Shown one piece after another: positions 13,791 through 27,131 of a stretch of 64,000 nt of DNA (position 1 is the stretch's first letter; each line of letters begins with the position of its first letter). The stretch spans positions 26,691,705 to 26,755,704 of the forward strand of contig OW203769.1 of NCBI GenBank assembly GCA_934045905.1. The letters run 5' to 3'. The translations under genes were made by a program, and so were the position numbers. The notes under the pieces were generated by a model that was not told the DNA's origin, did not search any database, and was given only the letters and a program-made list of their open reading frames with translations. This DNA comes from Leuctra nigra (taxonomy: Eukaryota; Arthropoda; Insecta; Plecoptera; Leuctridae).

Positions 13791-14011
13791 AGATCTTGCT
13801 AAGATCTTGCCAAGATCTTGCTAAGATCTTGCAAGATCTTGCCAAGTTCTTGCAAGATCTTGCTAAGATCTTACTACTTACTACTTACTACCTACCCTGC
13901 TGAAAAATCTTAGCAAGATCTTGCAAGATCTTGTTTACAATATCTTGCTAAGATCTTGGCAAGATCTTAGCAAGATCTTGCTAAGATTTTTCAGCAGGGT
14001 AGGTAGTAAGT
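13791..14011. repeat. AAGATCTTG cluster and 129-bp inverted-repeat hairpin
   Basis: 13791-13872 carries six AAGATCTTG-type units. 13883-14011 is an almost perfect inverted repeat, ends ACTTACTACCTACCCTGCTG and complement, with AAGATCTTG units inside. Same terminal motif as 12211 and as TTCAGCAGGGTAGG near 231-244. Confidence 0.85.
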
Positions 14012-15884
14012 ATACCTACTATGAGGACGTGATGAAAATAAATCGAATACGTGGTTTTTAAGTGAATATATAATAGCTAATTAAAAATTATAATGGAATT
14101 GGTGTTTAAATCGAGTAGGTATATACCTACCTAGAACCTACCAAGCAAATCTCAAACAGAAAAAGTGTTTAACTAATTTTTAAATTAGGTACCTAGTGTA
14201 GTTTTTAAGGAGACATTTTGACTTGAACATCTGATGTGGGGCATGAACCACTACTCCCGGGGAATAAGCGGGTAAGTCAATTTTTGGTCAAAACGAGTTC
14301 TAGGTCACTTTTTCTATAAAGTGAACTCATATTTTTCATTTACAGTAAAACCAGGTACCTACATCAGACAATTTATTTCTATTGAAAATTGGTTTTGCGC
14401 GTAACCAGACAATTGAAAATAATCAGATGTCTACGGGGAACAAGTTTTGAATAAATAACTACATGAATAAATTGTATGTAATAATAATTGTGTTTTAAAA
14501 GTGTGCTAAATGCAACGTTTATAAACACCTAATTCAGTTCTCCAATGCACACATTTCATAGTGCAATTATATTAAGCTTTGAATTGATGACACTGACATG
14601 CCTGCTTTTTCTCACTTAGACATATCACATACCGTGCAGAATGAGTTAAGTCAAAATATTTTTTATCCGCTCTCCTGAACATTTCACTTTTGTAACTTTT
14701 GTGAGATTTAACATTTGAGCATTATATCACATTTAATGGAAGTATTGGATTTGGATTTTGTCCTATAATGAAAGCACTTGTCCAACTGTCTCCTGTTATC
14801 TCAGTTGAGACAGTATTCATAGGTTGCACGTGATGTCATCCCATTCTTGCCTGTCGCCATCTTAATGGCACGCAGAATAGCTGTGATTCTCTGCTTTTTT
14901 GACGATTTTTTATAGTTAAGGGGTACCTGGGAAATTGTATAGGCTCCGGAGATATCTTTAGTACGAAGAGGAATCACTCACATTACAAAAATACATCGAT
15001 TTACCTCAATAAAGTTATAAATCTGACCCGTCAACGTGCCAACGTAATGTCCGTCCTCAGGTGGAAAATTCAATAATTTTGCATTGGTGATATAAAACAA
15101 AAGAAGTTCGTGCAAGCTATGAATAGTGGTAAATTATATGTCAGTGGAATAGTGGCGGCTAAACATTCATTTTGCCTGAGCTACCATAATCATTGTCAGC
15201 AATGCAGGTCTCATAACAGTGTGTCTCTCTAGTGCAGCTTTTGAAAATGAAGGATTCAATAAAATTAAAAATATCTACCAAAAATACTAATGAGAAATTG
15301 TATCAAAAAATAAACCTTTTTACAATTTTGTAAATAGACCTAATGTACTAAGTGATTCAAAATTAAATTGTAAGAACCTAATAGATTAATTATTAGTTCG
15401 GTTCCGGTTCCCGTTCCGGGGGGGGAAATATAACGGTTCCGGTTCCAAAATTATAAGGGTTCATACCGGTTCTAGGTTCCGGTTCCGATTAGGGTCCCTA
15501 TTGTTGGGGGTTGGGGGAAGGGGACTATGTTTTAGGGACGCATTCTCAAAAGATTTTATGACATTTGATTCGCAATTTTCTCCATTTCGATTCCAAATTT
15601 CTTCCTGATTTTGTAAGGTTCGTATGTTTTAAGTTTAATCGATTGTTTCGTCAAGTGATTTTACGAGCTCTGAAATAGTGTGGCCTATTTTAAGGAGAGA
15701 TAATGCCTTGTAGACACGAACACACAATCCCAGTTTATTCCATGTAAATCAAGCAGAAAGGTTTCACACACGCCAATGTTGACCAGTGCAATGTTGCAGA
15801 CATTAGGAAGTCTTTATATGATGACGTTATTTTTTACATCATTATCTATAGGTACCTAGTTGCAATTTGCAAATTTTTCAATTT

Positions 15885-16175
15885 TTGGAAAGATCTTGCT
15901 AATCTGTAGGTATTTTTAGGATCTAAACTGATTGATAAGATTGTCAAGATACAAGATCTTTACAAAATTGGCTATATATTTTTTATTCTCGACTTGATGC
16001 AAGATCTTATGCAAGATCATGTTATTTTTAACAAGATCTTGCTCTTTCTTGCACTATCTTCAAAAAATGAGTGAACCCCTAAACTGCAAATATAATCAAG
16101 ATCTTGCAAGATCTCGGCAAGATCGTGCCAAGACCTACATATATCTACCAAGATATTGGCAAGCAGATCCTGCCT
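15885..16175. repeat. Decayed AAGATCTTG-type array
   Basis: Scattered AAGATCTTG units (15891, 15952, 16002, 16037, 16096) in AT-rich sequence, more diverged than at 12231. Confidence 0.65.
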
Positions 16176-16200
16176 GTCTTTGCATGCTTGATAAATAGCA

Positions 16201-18379
16201 ACAAAGAACTCGGTAGAAATTATCCTAACATGATTTTTGTTACGTCTGTTGTCTTCGTATAATCGCTTGTTTTGTTCATCATTTTGGATTTAGAAGGGCC
16301 GTGTCCGTGTACATTACAAGGGTTAGCTCTTGGCAAGAATTGTGTCTTGCTCCTTTATTGATTATTATATAGAACATTTAATTAAGTAGAAAATAAAATG
16401 TTCATATTTGACCACAAAATATTCCCTTTTTGGAAAATAGATTGAAATCGACTTTATATTTGTAATATTCGGCTAATAATTGGTCAAAATAAATTTATCA
16501 TTGCCGGCTCTAACAAGAGATTTAGAACCAAATTTTAAGTGTGTTCGCCAGCCAGCGAACCTGAAGAACCGGATTTCACGCATTTTCCATGTGTTTCCCT
16601 TTTGATAGTGCCTACTATAGTACTACCATCTATCGATCTACTATCTAGCTATACCAGTAGGTACCTACATTACTTGGGGAGCTCACATAATTCCACTTCC
16701 CAGAATCTTCCAGATTCCACACTTCATTACTACCAAAATAATATTAATTTTACCAAATAAAATTGTACCTCTACCTATACAAAATAACAACTAGTTTTCA
16801 GCGAGTTCGACACAATATTTGATTTGATGGAAATTACAAAAAATATCGCTGTCGGTTTTTTTACGATTACCTAACATGTTATTTATGCGGATCTGATCTG
16901 TTTGATTTTGAAGTAAGCGATTCCAATGATATTATCTCACAACATATTTGCCTAGTTGGATGGAATTCAAGATAAATATTGTAATCTCTGACTCAGTATC
17001 AATGTTTACATAACTGACTGCTGAGTGAAGCAAATAACAGCTGATAAAATGTTCCCTCGGAGTTGCTCTCACAGACTCATTGGAGACAGAGATAATGAAC
17101 AAAAACAAAGTATAACAGTGGTTTATTCAAGATCAAGTATTATCAAAAGTAATGACGGGTATAAAAACATTTCTCCTCAATGATTTGCACAATTTGACAT
17201 CGGAATTAAAATGTTACCGTGCATGACATTTTAGTTCGTAGCACCTTAGTACTTTGTAGAACACCGGGAAGCTGATCAATTTCATTTTTCAATAATCAAG
17301 GTTGACTAGTATCTCAAACAATGCAAAAAAACAATGTCATATGGTAGATTGCTGGAGGTCTACTTTTTTATACATCGACTTCCATGCCAAAACGAAAATA
17401 AACATTGCGCAAGGCTGAGCACATTCCTCTTCGATCTTACATTTTGTCACTTTACTAGAACGCTCATAAAATATTCAGTTATTTATAAATAGCTTGGCGT
17501 AAACATGACTATTTCCAGATGATGATTCGAGATGCTAAATATTTAGCAAGTAGACTTTGAACTGTTGCTGTGCGAAAGGTAGACGGACATTCACACATGC
17601 GTTCGGAGTTTTGACACACCTTTCGTCTCCGCCTACCAAGTAAAAGAAATCAATAGAATTTTAGCTTACCACTGGTAAAGTTCACTAAATAAGTCATTGT
17701 TTTTTAGGATAATGATTATGTCACACTGTAAAACACTACACTTGATTTTCTTTCACTGAAATCACTGCAAAAACGAATAAAATTCAAGCCCTCTGCGACT
17801 TCAACGCTGACATGCCGCTAGCGAATTTTTGTACAGTAGAAACAAGATGGCGCGCCTTTCCATGCAGTCCAAACAACTTACGAGAAAGATAGTCCACTTA
17901 AAACCACCAATTTTTCGGGAATACATTGACCAAAATATTTAAAAAATGCTTTTGGAGTTTTATCACTATTGGCAATGAACTGCATTATTTGGAATCACGT
18001 GCTTAATTATGTAAAATATTTACTGTAAAATAACGACCCATTAGACTATTTTCTTAATTCGATATCGTTTTTTATTATTTTTGTTCAAACAATGAAATGT
18101 TGGTAGCTAAGTATAATGGGAAAGATAAAAATTGTATCAAAGAATTTAACGATCTCATTTGAATAACTCCACCAACTCAGCAGACGTAGTAAAATGCATT
18201 GGTAACAATCTCGATAATATGTAGATCAGGTATAAGGCTTATACTTTTTGTGTCATACGATCATTATTTTCTCAGGCTACTTTTTATTTTGTCAATTGTC
18301 ATCAATCGATAATATCCTAGTTTATGAAACTCGTTTTTTTTAAATAGACTCTGTTCTACTACCGTAGGGCAGCATGCAA
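16201..18379. other. No gene found
   Basis: AT-rich sequence; nothing recognised on either strand. Confidence 0.55.
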
Positions 18380-18600
18380 GGTAGAAATATGTCAAAGGAG
18401 GGCGGAGTTCGGGGGCACAACCTGCGAGAAAATTTTGGATCAAAATCATCCGTTTTGGTGCAATTTTGAATCGCAGTATATCTTTTTTTGGGAATTATAA
18501 ATTAAAATTTGTAATTTAACTTATATAGGCATAATATGCAAGTCCGGGGAGCATCCCTGGGAAATTTGTAAATTTAGCTCAATACAAGCATTTTGGATGA
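18380..18600. repeat. Diverged copy of the 10913 MITE interior
   Basis: Shares GAGAAAATTTTGGA, TGGTGCAATTTTGAATCGCA and ATGCAAGTCCGGGG with 11027-11185, in the same order. No terminal repeats recognised. Confidence 0.65.
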
Positions 18601-18661
18601 TTTTGGTACGTTTTAAGTAATTTTTTCACATTATTTTAAATAATAATAAAAAAATCATATA

Positions 18662-19202
18662 TTAAGGTAGAACCACCATAACCTCAATATTTCCGATTTA
18701 CTTGAAATTTTGGTGACTTATTGATAATCATGCAATACACAATCCATGAAAAAATGAAACACTTCTCGTGTCCAGTTTCTGAGATAAATTGATTTGTCTC
18801 CCCCATGTTATCTTATGGCGGAAAAAGAAAATCGTGACATTTTTAGGCAAAAATGAAGATCTATTTTTTTTTGTCTCGATAGATTTGAGCAAAAAACTAT
18901 TTTTATGGTAGACATATGGACATACTATCAGGAAAAAAATTGAAAACAATACCAACGTGTGCTATTTTAAAAGTTATATACCAAATTCGAACTGATTTTC
19001 CTATACCTCCCATGCTAAAGTTTTGTTCATCCTCTGATAACATAAAATTGAAAACTCATTGTTGGGCTGGAGTTGCAAACTACAGAACATTAAATGAGTC
19101 GGTTGTACTTAAATATAGTTGAAATGTAGGAAAACGTTTTTTGAACTTGTTATTTCAAGAATATTTTTTTTTTGTATATGTCGATCGATTGCTCCACCTT
19201 AA
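18662..19202. mobile_element. Mariner-like MITE, ends TTAAGGTAGAACC, copy 1
   Basis: Left end TTAAGGTAGAACC, right end CCACCTTAA. The interior shares CAACGTGTGCTATTTTAAAA and ATAGTTGAAATGTAGGAAAA with the copy at 45564. The small open frame inside is not coding. Superfamily assignment rests only on TTAA/TA-type ends and is tentative. Confidence 0.65.
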
Positions 19203-22200
19203 TAAGAAGAATTCCCGTGATTTCAGGGAGGGGTGCATTTGGTAGCAGGGAACCTGTGGTTAGATGTCACTTTTAAAAACCAGTATTATGAGGATGATTC
19301 TATAAGACTATAACAATGGAAATGTTTGGCGTTCATACAAGAAACATTGATTTCCCAGATCACCAGTTGCGCATTGTAAAAATTTTATGAACAATAAATA
19401 TTTTTTTTTTAAATGTAAATCATTTTCTGTACTAATACGTTTGCACTTTGAGAAATCATTGTTTTGGCAACAGCACTGTCAAATTGTATTTGTAATATAT
19501 TTCTGGTTGAAGTTCTTTGAACTTCGAAAAAGATAGAGTTATCACGTCCACTATCAAGTCCACAAGAACAACTTCCAACTTCCCCCACTCTTTCATGACT
19601 GCACTGGAAACTAAAAGTCTAAAACAATTATAAAAGATAATGTAATTTCAGAAATAAAATAGTTTGTGCAATTTATCGCAAATCTGCTCGTAGCTCAAAA
19701 CCACACAAATGAGAATTTTAAAAACGCATTTTATTGACAAGAAATATTATTAGAGTTATACCCAAACCTTCCAGTGGCGCACCCAATCATTTATGTTGGG
19801 TTTTCAAAAGAGTAGAGATACCAACTATCTATAATCTCTGTTTTGTATATTTGTGTATTTGTTTGTAGTAAAAGTTGGATTTGGGGGGGGGGGGGAGATA
19901 AGTAGAAAATATGAAACCCATTTCAAGTAGAATTTTCAATCAATAGTAAAAATCAGTCCTATGCAGTGGATTAAAAATTATATTCTATTGACGAGAAACG
20001 TCACCATTTCGTAAGCCATGCTGATATCATTTAGCATTCTCTATTTTTACAAATTATTGATAGTCAATGTTATATTACAAATCGTTTTATTTTAGTGTCA
20101 GCCAGTTTTTCGTATTCAGTTGGCGTGTTCTATGACAAAACGTTATTTAATTTCTTTGATTTTTATAAATGGGGGGCCAACTTAACGCAGGTTTTAATTT
20201 CGATCATCATTGACTTTTGTATGTTGGGATTGACTACTGATAATTACTAGGAAAACGCTCGTTGAATGTGTTTGCAAGTATCAGATGCTCTACAGACCTT
20301 GGAACTGAAGCATCAAGAAGGCAGGGATGAACATTTAGTAGACATTTTTCAAATATTTCAAGATTATATATATATAGAATAAAATGTCCTTAAAAATGAC
20401 AATATTTTTGAAAACATTAATTACATATTAGTCTTCAAATTGGCAAAAAATACCTTTGTAGATTGGGGACAATGTTGGTCGTATTGACTTTGCAAAATTT
20501 CAAATTGACCGGACCAACCAATCAAAAGATTTTTTTTTAAATTTGAACCAATCACAGGATCCCGTTAAAAAACGATCTTAGGGACCACACACATAGCTGT
20601 CGTTAGTACCTATGTGTGTAAAATTCCAGATCGGTTGGTTGTGCAACTTGACCTGGGCTGTGCAGGCAAAGAAAAGTGCATAAGAGTACCGCTGTGACGG
20701 CGACGCTAGCTAGCTCGCTCAATTAGTGAAATCATCGATTACCCCAATATTATTACTGGCCGTGGCATTCAAATGAATTTCATCAAACTTCTGAGCATTT
20801 TGCATTAATAATTATTAATTACATAATTATATATTTTGAAGTTATACAAACAACAAATTAATACAAATTAATTATGAATGCAAAGTTATACTTAGATCTT
20901 TATGGCATGTAAATTCACTAGTAATTTATTATTACCTATCTACCCACATAGCACAATATATGTACTTTCTTTTCGCGATTTGTTTCCTTTTATATGTCCT
21001 CGACTGTTCCACTTCCAGTTAAAAACGTCTTATAAAATCAATAGTCCTGAACTCAACAACACATTTTGAATTTTGAATTTTTAGTGATGTTTGTCACAAC
21101 TATACGATTTATTTTGCAGTCTATGTTTTGGTTCTGATTTATACATTTATATATAGCTCTTGAGTAACAATATATGACGTAGTTATCATTTTTGACATAT
21201 TGAGACTTTTTTCAAAATATTAAAAAAGTCTCGAAAATTTTAAAATTCTCAGCGAGTCCGTGATCGAGGGAGAAGTATGAAAATGCCCCTCAGAATGTAC
21301 CTAATTGAGAGGATACAAAACAAACAAAATATTGCAATTTTTTCTGTCATGTGAGCGGGGGGGGGGGGGGGTTAAATCCCACTGATCGATTTTACATATT
21401 ACAATTACATTTTGCAATCGGGACCGACTATCAAGTATTTAAAATCGTGTTAGGTAGACACTTTGTATGTTGAGTAATTGCGCAATCTTAAATTCGGGGT
21501 TTTGAAACACTCTCTCGGTATATGTCTGTAGATACACTTCTTCAAAAATAAATAAAAATACAAAATGAAAACCTGCGGGCCAAGTGTCGTCGACCAATAG
21601 AAACCCGAATTGAGTCACATGACCACATCATAATAAACACTTCCACTTTTTCTTTTCTTTTCCGCGACATTGAAAACCACTTTCACGGTCATGGTCAAAC
21701 AAAATAACTTGCGTATTTTATTAACAAAACAATGTGTGTGCAAAATAAAACAAATCCTGTATAATAACCATAAGTAAATTAAAATTCATACCCTTGTGTA
21801 AAAGGCTAATGACTAATGAACTGTGGTAAACAAAACTGTAAAATAGGAAGAGATAATAATGATGTAATATTGTGCATTGTTTGTCCTTGACTTTGGCGAG
21901 TAAACAAGTAGAGCGGTGCGAGGAGAGGGGTAAGCTAAAAAGAGTATTGAAGGTCACCTCTACAAGCCGAAAAGATAAAGTATACTACGTAGTAGCGGGC
22001 CCGATGATATTTTAAACTTGTTTTTTAACACACTGAAATGATTACCTATGCCTACAATAATAGCTAGAGCAAAATATTTTCTAATTACGAACGAAGTAAT
22101 AATACAAAAAAAATCACAGCTTTGCGGGCAGATATTCTAACGCAGCATCCGCGGAATTCTCACAGAGGGTCCCTCACTCACATCATTTAAGGAATAAAAC

Positions 22201-23039
22201 CCAATCCAATCCAAAATATTGGATATGAATTTGTGTGGGAAATGTGTGTACTTCTTCTCCCATTCTCTCATAATATGGAGTGAACGATTTTTTTAAACAT
22301 ATTTTCATAAGTGATAAAAAAATACTCATGTTACTAAATACCAATTGGACGAAAATTATTGCCTAAAACGCATAAAAATGGTCCAAATTATCTTTGGAAT
22401 TTCAAAATTTCAAAAAATTTCAAAATCAAAATCAATATTTATACATATTATTTTTGATGCACCGAGTTGACGTTGACGTAAAGATCTTTGTGAATAGGCC
22501 AAGCAACGAAGCATTTAACCCGGGACAAATTGCAAGATTTGTCTTTTTCATCCTTATTCAGAAAAATTCGCTGATTACAACAAAAAAAAGTTTTACGCAC
22601 AGATGTGAAGGGAAATTGCCCAAAAATACGTGTAAAGTTCAAATTTTGAGAACATAAAACAATTTTTTTAAGAATCACAGAAGACATTTTGATATTTGTT
22701 TTCAATAAATAGTATGAACTATATTAAGATACAATACTCAAAAAATAATTGGGTGAAAATATTAATAATTTTTGGATTTATTCAATTATTTAATAAAATT
22801 ACGTCATTTAAATAATTAGTCGTAGTGACTTAATTAAAGGAGCTAGAATAAATGTTTTTACGGGAAAATGTTGGTAATAAAGCCTAATATTTTTGGTATG
22901 AATATGATCAAAAGTTCACCACGCATCTACTCATTGTTGTCAAACAAAATTTTAATCAAATTATATGAAAAATTAAACATCAATATAACGCAATTAACGG
23001 CATAACGGCAGAACTGTTTGATCAGGAAATGTTGTCACT
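19203..23039. other. No gene found
   Basis: AT-rich sequence with G runs at 19882-19893 and 21357-21371. Short frames only. Confidence 0.55.
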
Positions 23040-23420
23040 TATAGAATTTTGGCGCCTGATAAAACCTAGCCCAGAGAGAGATTTGGGACGCCATTTTGAG
23101 ACCGGAAGTTGCATCATCTTGAAAACGGCTGAACCGATTATAACGGAACTGGTGGCAATTGACTGATCCAACAGTCATAGGACAAAACAGATCAATAAAT
23201 AAAACAGAAATAACAAATAACAAATACCGGAAATGACGTCACAAATATTCAAAATTCTTCTAAAATCCCCTGTTCAACAATAAATACATTATTCTGGCCC
23301 GTTATAATGAAATATAAAAATTTATTACAAAAAATCTATGTTGCAGTGTTTTCAGTGGCCATTTTGATAACCGGAAGTGATTCCATAGCTCGGAAACGTA
23401 TTGGATTGAAATTAAATTAC
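23040..23420. repeat. Interspersed repeat with CCATTTTGA...CCGGAAG modules, copy 2
   Basis: CGCCATTTTGAGACCGGAAG and GAAAACGGCTGAACCGATTA near 23091-23143, then GGCCATTTTGATAACCGGAA near 23357. Same order as copy 1. Confidence 0.6.
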
Positions 23421-24774
23421 CAATTGATTAAGTGGATACCACTCTGTGTCTGAATTCAGAAAAGGTTTTAAGCCAATTATGCCGGCATAATTTTATGTTG
23501 GTATTGCATTAAAACTAGGAACCAATATTTTTATTACCATGATATTACCATGATAAAACTTATTATTTTATCATTAGTAATAGCGATTTTTACAATTAAA
23601 TTCATAAAGATATGCATTTATGTATTTATTTAATGTATTTATTGTTGTAATCAAGTAAGTAACTGTATCTTACTGTAACACAGTTGTCTGCTAGAAACTT
23701 AGAATGTTGAACATGTAAGTAACTGTAACACTTATATATTTTAAAAGTAAACAATATTTTAAAATATATCAGTGTTATAATTTTTATTTTGTATTTGTTT
23801 ATTGCCATTTGTACACATGGTTTATTACAAAATAAAAATATATTACATGTATAAATGTTGTCAAGGATAGGATAAGAGAATAAAAATGGTAGGTACAGTG
23901 GATGCTAAAATGTTTAAAACAAAATATATTCAAGTTTAACCCTGTCACTTTGTTAAAAAATCATCCACATAGTAATATGATTTTAGTAGCAACCAGTTTT
24001 TTAAAGTATGTTTAAAATTATCATCAGGAGAGTCCCTGATGTCAGCAGGAAGGTTATTATAAAAACTTCGTCCCACTTTTTATATTTATAACATTAATAT
24101 AACATTGTTTTTTTTTTACTTTAATAGTAAACAATAATTTAAAATATATCAGTGTTACATACTGTTATTTACTTGATTACTGTGAAAACGAGTGACACTG
24201 ACACATTGCCATAAATTAGTGACAACACACAAAACACACATGACATTTTATTCTAATGCATAGGCGTGCGCACGGGGGGTGGGGGGGATGGCTCTAGCCC
24301 CCCTAATGCATTAGCCTCAACTAAAAAGTTATAAAAATGTGGTCATTATAGTATCAAACATTCGGGAGTGGCTCGTATCCCTGAAATCAAATACTGGGTT
24401 GATAAAAAACACAAGATTTTGAAGAATATATGATTAAAACCATGCCTATCTATGTCCCTTCCAAAATCATGATTTTTTCATGAAACATTGTTTTTGTTCT
24501 AATCCTCCCTCCTAAGCATTAAGCAATATGCCTCAAATTGCTCCAATATGAATGACCTTGCGAGAAAATTATCTCGGGAAGTTCGCCCCCGAACCCCCTT
24601 ATCACAGTGATTATTTAAAAAGAAGTAGGTATCTTTATATTATTGGCTGCTCGCGTTCAAAATGCATTCCAGTTGTTCATACCTAATCCAGCACTTTTTC
24701 CAGTATCTCCAAACCGTCCAAACGCTATTTGTAAATTCAAATGGGGTGTATAATAACTAATAAGTCGTAAAAAG

Positions 24775-24966
24775 CAGGGACGGATTACCCATTAGGCTAC
24801 TTATGCTATAGCCTAGGGGCGCCATCTTCCAGGGGGCGCCACGGCGTCAAATAAATGCCAAACTGTGATAAAAAATATGAAATCATAAAAAAAACTATCA
24901 ACACGAGTTATTATGAAAATGTGGTATAACTTAATGTGTCAAGACAATAATTACTGTAGTATTTTT

Positions 24967-25004
<38 letters not shown>

Positions 25005-25428
25005 TGTTTATTAGCATTTTTTGCTACTTTACATGGTTCATAAAACACAATTACATCACTTACATGTATGTCATAAAGATAGATAGCACAAAGATAGATA
25101 GATTAGATACAATTATACTAATCTACATTTATAAAAATTATTAAAAATTATAAACATTCTAGAATGGAGGGATGACGATTTCCCTCCCACGCAAGTACAA
25201 CGATTTAAATAGAAAAATACGCTATTTCCTCGCCCAAGATTCACTCAAAAAGTGTATAAATTCTTTAAAAAAAAGCCCGTCTTACTCCTTCATTCTCGAG
25301 GGGTAAGACATCCGATTTTAAGAAGTTTCTGTGATTTCGACGTCGTTCAGTGATTTTTTTTGAGAAAAGATAACATAAATAATTAGACAAATTAGCCTAG
25401 GGGCGCTAAACAGTTTAATCCGCCCCTG
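24775..25428. mobile_element. hAT-like element with ends CAGGGACGGATTA, nested in the 24259 MITE
   Basis: Ends CAGGGACGGATTA and TTAATCCGCCCCTG. An exact 8-bp duplication GTAAAAAG stands on both sides (24767-24774 and 25429-25436). The interior includes the paired motifs TAGCCTAGGGGCG and an AGT microsatellite. Confidence 0.85.
24967..25003. repeat. AGT trinucleotide microsatellite
   Basis: About twelve AGT units in a row inside the nested hAT-like element. Confidence 0.9.
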
Positions 25429-25622
25429 GTAAAAAGCATCAAATCCTCTCGAGGACCCCGCATCTTTTGGGTGACCTAAACCCTAAGCTCATCTTTGTAT
25501 TAATTCCCCAATTTTCTCCTGCGCACGCCTATGTTCTGGAGGTGATACTTTAGTCTATGAGATGTGCTGTGCTGTTTAGTTTTCACAATAATGACTTCAG
25601 ATAGAAGAAGATCATACCTGGG

Positions 25623-25777
25623 GGCCAAATCTTGAGTTTTCATGTTTTGGAACCATGTGTGGTTTCATTGTTTAAAACGTAAAAAAGTTGAAGACTAAGC
25701 AATAGTTGTCAACTTTTTTACGTTTTAAACAATGAAACCACACATGGTTTCAAAACATGAAAACTCAAGAATTGGCC
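25623..25777. repeat. Hairpin repeat with arms of about 65 bp
   Basis: GGCC...TCTTGAGTTTTCATG on the left is mirrored on the right; the centre around 25694-25706 is unpaired. Few mismatches, so fairly young. Confidence 0.88.
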
Positions 25778-25844
25778 TCATGGAGTTGGATATAACTCCA
25801 TGATTATACTTACAATCTAGTATCTACCGCCTTTTTGTATTGAT

Positions 25845-26425
25845 GTCTTGCGCAGGAGAAATCATTAGGGGGCCGCGAATAATTCATTTGATGCATTTTT
25901 ATGAGTTTTTTGAATTTGAATTTTGAAGAACTTTGAATTTGGAAATATTATTATGGTAGAAATTTAGAAAAGTTCACGCAAGTGTATGCAGGGTTATGTA
26001 TTTCGAGCAGCCAATGATAGTGGTACACTCATTTTTTTTTTATAAAATTATTGCGAGAAAAATGGGGTTTGCCGTTTGGGAGCACAGCTGCTGGAATTTT
26101 TTTTTTTTAAAGTCATACATCTTAGAGCAATTTTGAGGCATATTAGAAAGAAAATTTTAGGGGAAAAACACAACGTTTCATGAAATATATGTTTTTGGAA
26201 GATAACTTAACCTAGGCATTTCGTGGTATTTTCTTCAAAATATATATATTTTTTTTGATCAACTGTACTTGATTCTTCATTCCAGTGATTTGAGCAATCC
26301 AACTTTGCCCCGCAGGGTGATTTTTTGTTTTCAAACAGATTTTTGACACTTTATATGGATCAAATTTTATAATTTTTTTAGTTGAGGCTGACACATTAGT
26401 GGGGTGACTAATGAATGCAAGAGAC
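25845..26425. mobile_element. Degraded copy of the CATAGGCGTGCGCA MITE family
   Basis: Shares GCGCAGGAGAAATCATTAGG, the GCCCCGCAGGGTGATTTTTT block and TTTTTTTAGTTGAGGCTGA with the copies at 34642 and 60763. Terminal repeats are eroded. Confidence 0.65.
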
Positions 26426-26476
26426 AAATGAAAAATTTAGCAATCTTTGTAAAACATAAAAAGGTTTTTTCGGTGC

Positions 26477-26480
<4 letters not shown>

Positions 26481-26510
<30 letters not shown>
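26481..26510. repeat. TA dinucleotide microsatellite
   Basis: About 14 TA units, 90 bp from the tRNA-Met gene. Another AT run is at 39701-39719. Confidence 0.9.
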
Positions 26511-26514
<4 letters not shown>

Positions 26515-26596
26515 TTCACAAGTTGGTAAAAACTAAAAGGTGAGAAATTAATTATTCTAAATCATATTAGATTATATTTAAAAAAATAAAAAGTTA

Positions 26597-26669
26597 TGCC
26601 CCCGGTGAGGATCGAACTCACGACCTTAAGATTATGAGACTTACGCGCTGCCTACTGCGCTACGGAGGC
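26597..26669 (-). tRNA. tRNA-Met (CAT), elongator type
   Basis: The minus strand folds into a complete 73-nt cloverleaf. The acceptor stem GCCTCCG pairs with CGGGGGC (one G-U pair), followed by discriminator A. The anticodon loop reads CTCATAA with anticodon CAT. The T arm is GTGAG-TTCGATC-CTCAC. There is no intron. The GCGCGTAAGTCTCATAATC core is the eukaryotic elongator tRNA-Met pattern, not the initiator. It is transcribed away from DNAJA1, 460 bp upstream of the DNAJA1 start codon. All stems pair, so it is probably functional. Confidence 0.95.
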
Positions 26670-26982
26670 GATGGTTGTCGCAGTCCTTTCAATAAAATAT
26701 GTATTGATGACCTATCGGGAATACAATATGTTATTTTATTCTTATTTATAAATGCTCGCCCTTAAAAATTGTCCTTGTTAACATTTAACAATGTTTAAAG
26801 ACTACTTTTTAAACAACTTTTGACAGCTGTCAGTGCCGATCAGGAATGATTCAAGATATTATCACTGTAGCAGCACATGACAAGTAACTCCGCAGCCTAG
26901 TTCGTCATTTTGATAACAGATCGCAGTAGTACGAGTAGCATTTGGACATCGGCCATCTCGATTTGCATTTGCTGCCATTGCC

Positions 26983-27027
26983 GAATGTTCTGGAAAATCT
27001 GAACGTGCATGCTGATTATTTCTAGAA
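26983..27027 (+). promoter_or_regulatory. Heat-shock elements upstream of DNAJA1
   Basis: At 26983-26995 the sequence is GAATGTTCTGGAA, a perfect three-unit HSF site (GAA-nn-TTC-nn-GAA). At 27020-27027 there is a second dyad, TTCTAGAA. They lie about 125 and 88 bp upstream of the inferred transcription start, the usual position in heat-inducible chaperone genes. Seen: exact motif spacing. Inferred: HSF1 binding and heat induction. Confidence 0.72.
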
Positions 27028-27077
27028 AAGTCACCACGTTTCGATAAAGAGCTAAGTCATTACAACGTTTTTAAGGG

Positions 27078-27112
27078 TATAAAGTGTATTAAGTCCACGA
27101 GTTTTTCATCTT
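27078..27112 (+). promoter_or_regulatory. TATA box and initiator of DNAJA1
   Basis: TATAAA at 27078-27083 is followed by TCATCTT, an arthropod-type initiator, with its A at 27108. That is 30 bp after the first T of the TATA box, the canonical spacing. It would give a 5' UTR of about 24 nt before the ATG at 27132. Confidence 0.6.
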
Positions 27113-27131
27113 ACTGTGATTACTTTCAACA

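Larger units (their letters stand above)
24259..25533. mobile_element. hAT-like MITE, CATAGGCGTGCGCA family, copy 1 (interrupted)
   Basis: Terminal repeats CATAGGCGTGCGCA and TGCGCACGCCTATG. Flanking 8-mers TTCTAATG and TTCTGGAG match only in part, so the target duplication has decayed. A second hAT-like element is inserted inside it at 24775-25428. Confidence 0.75.
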
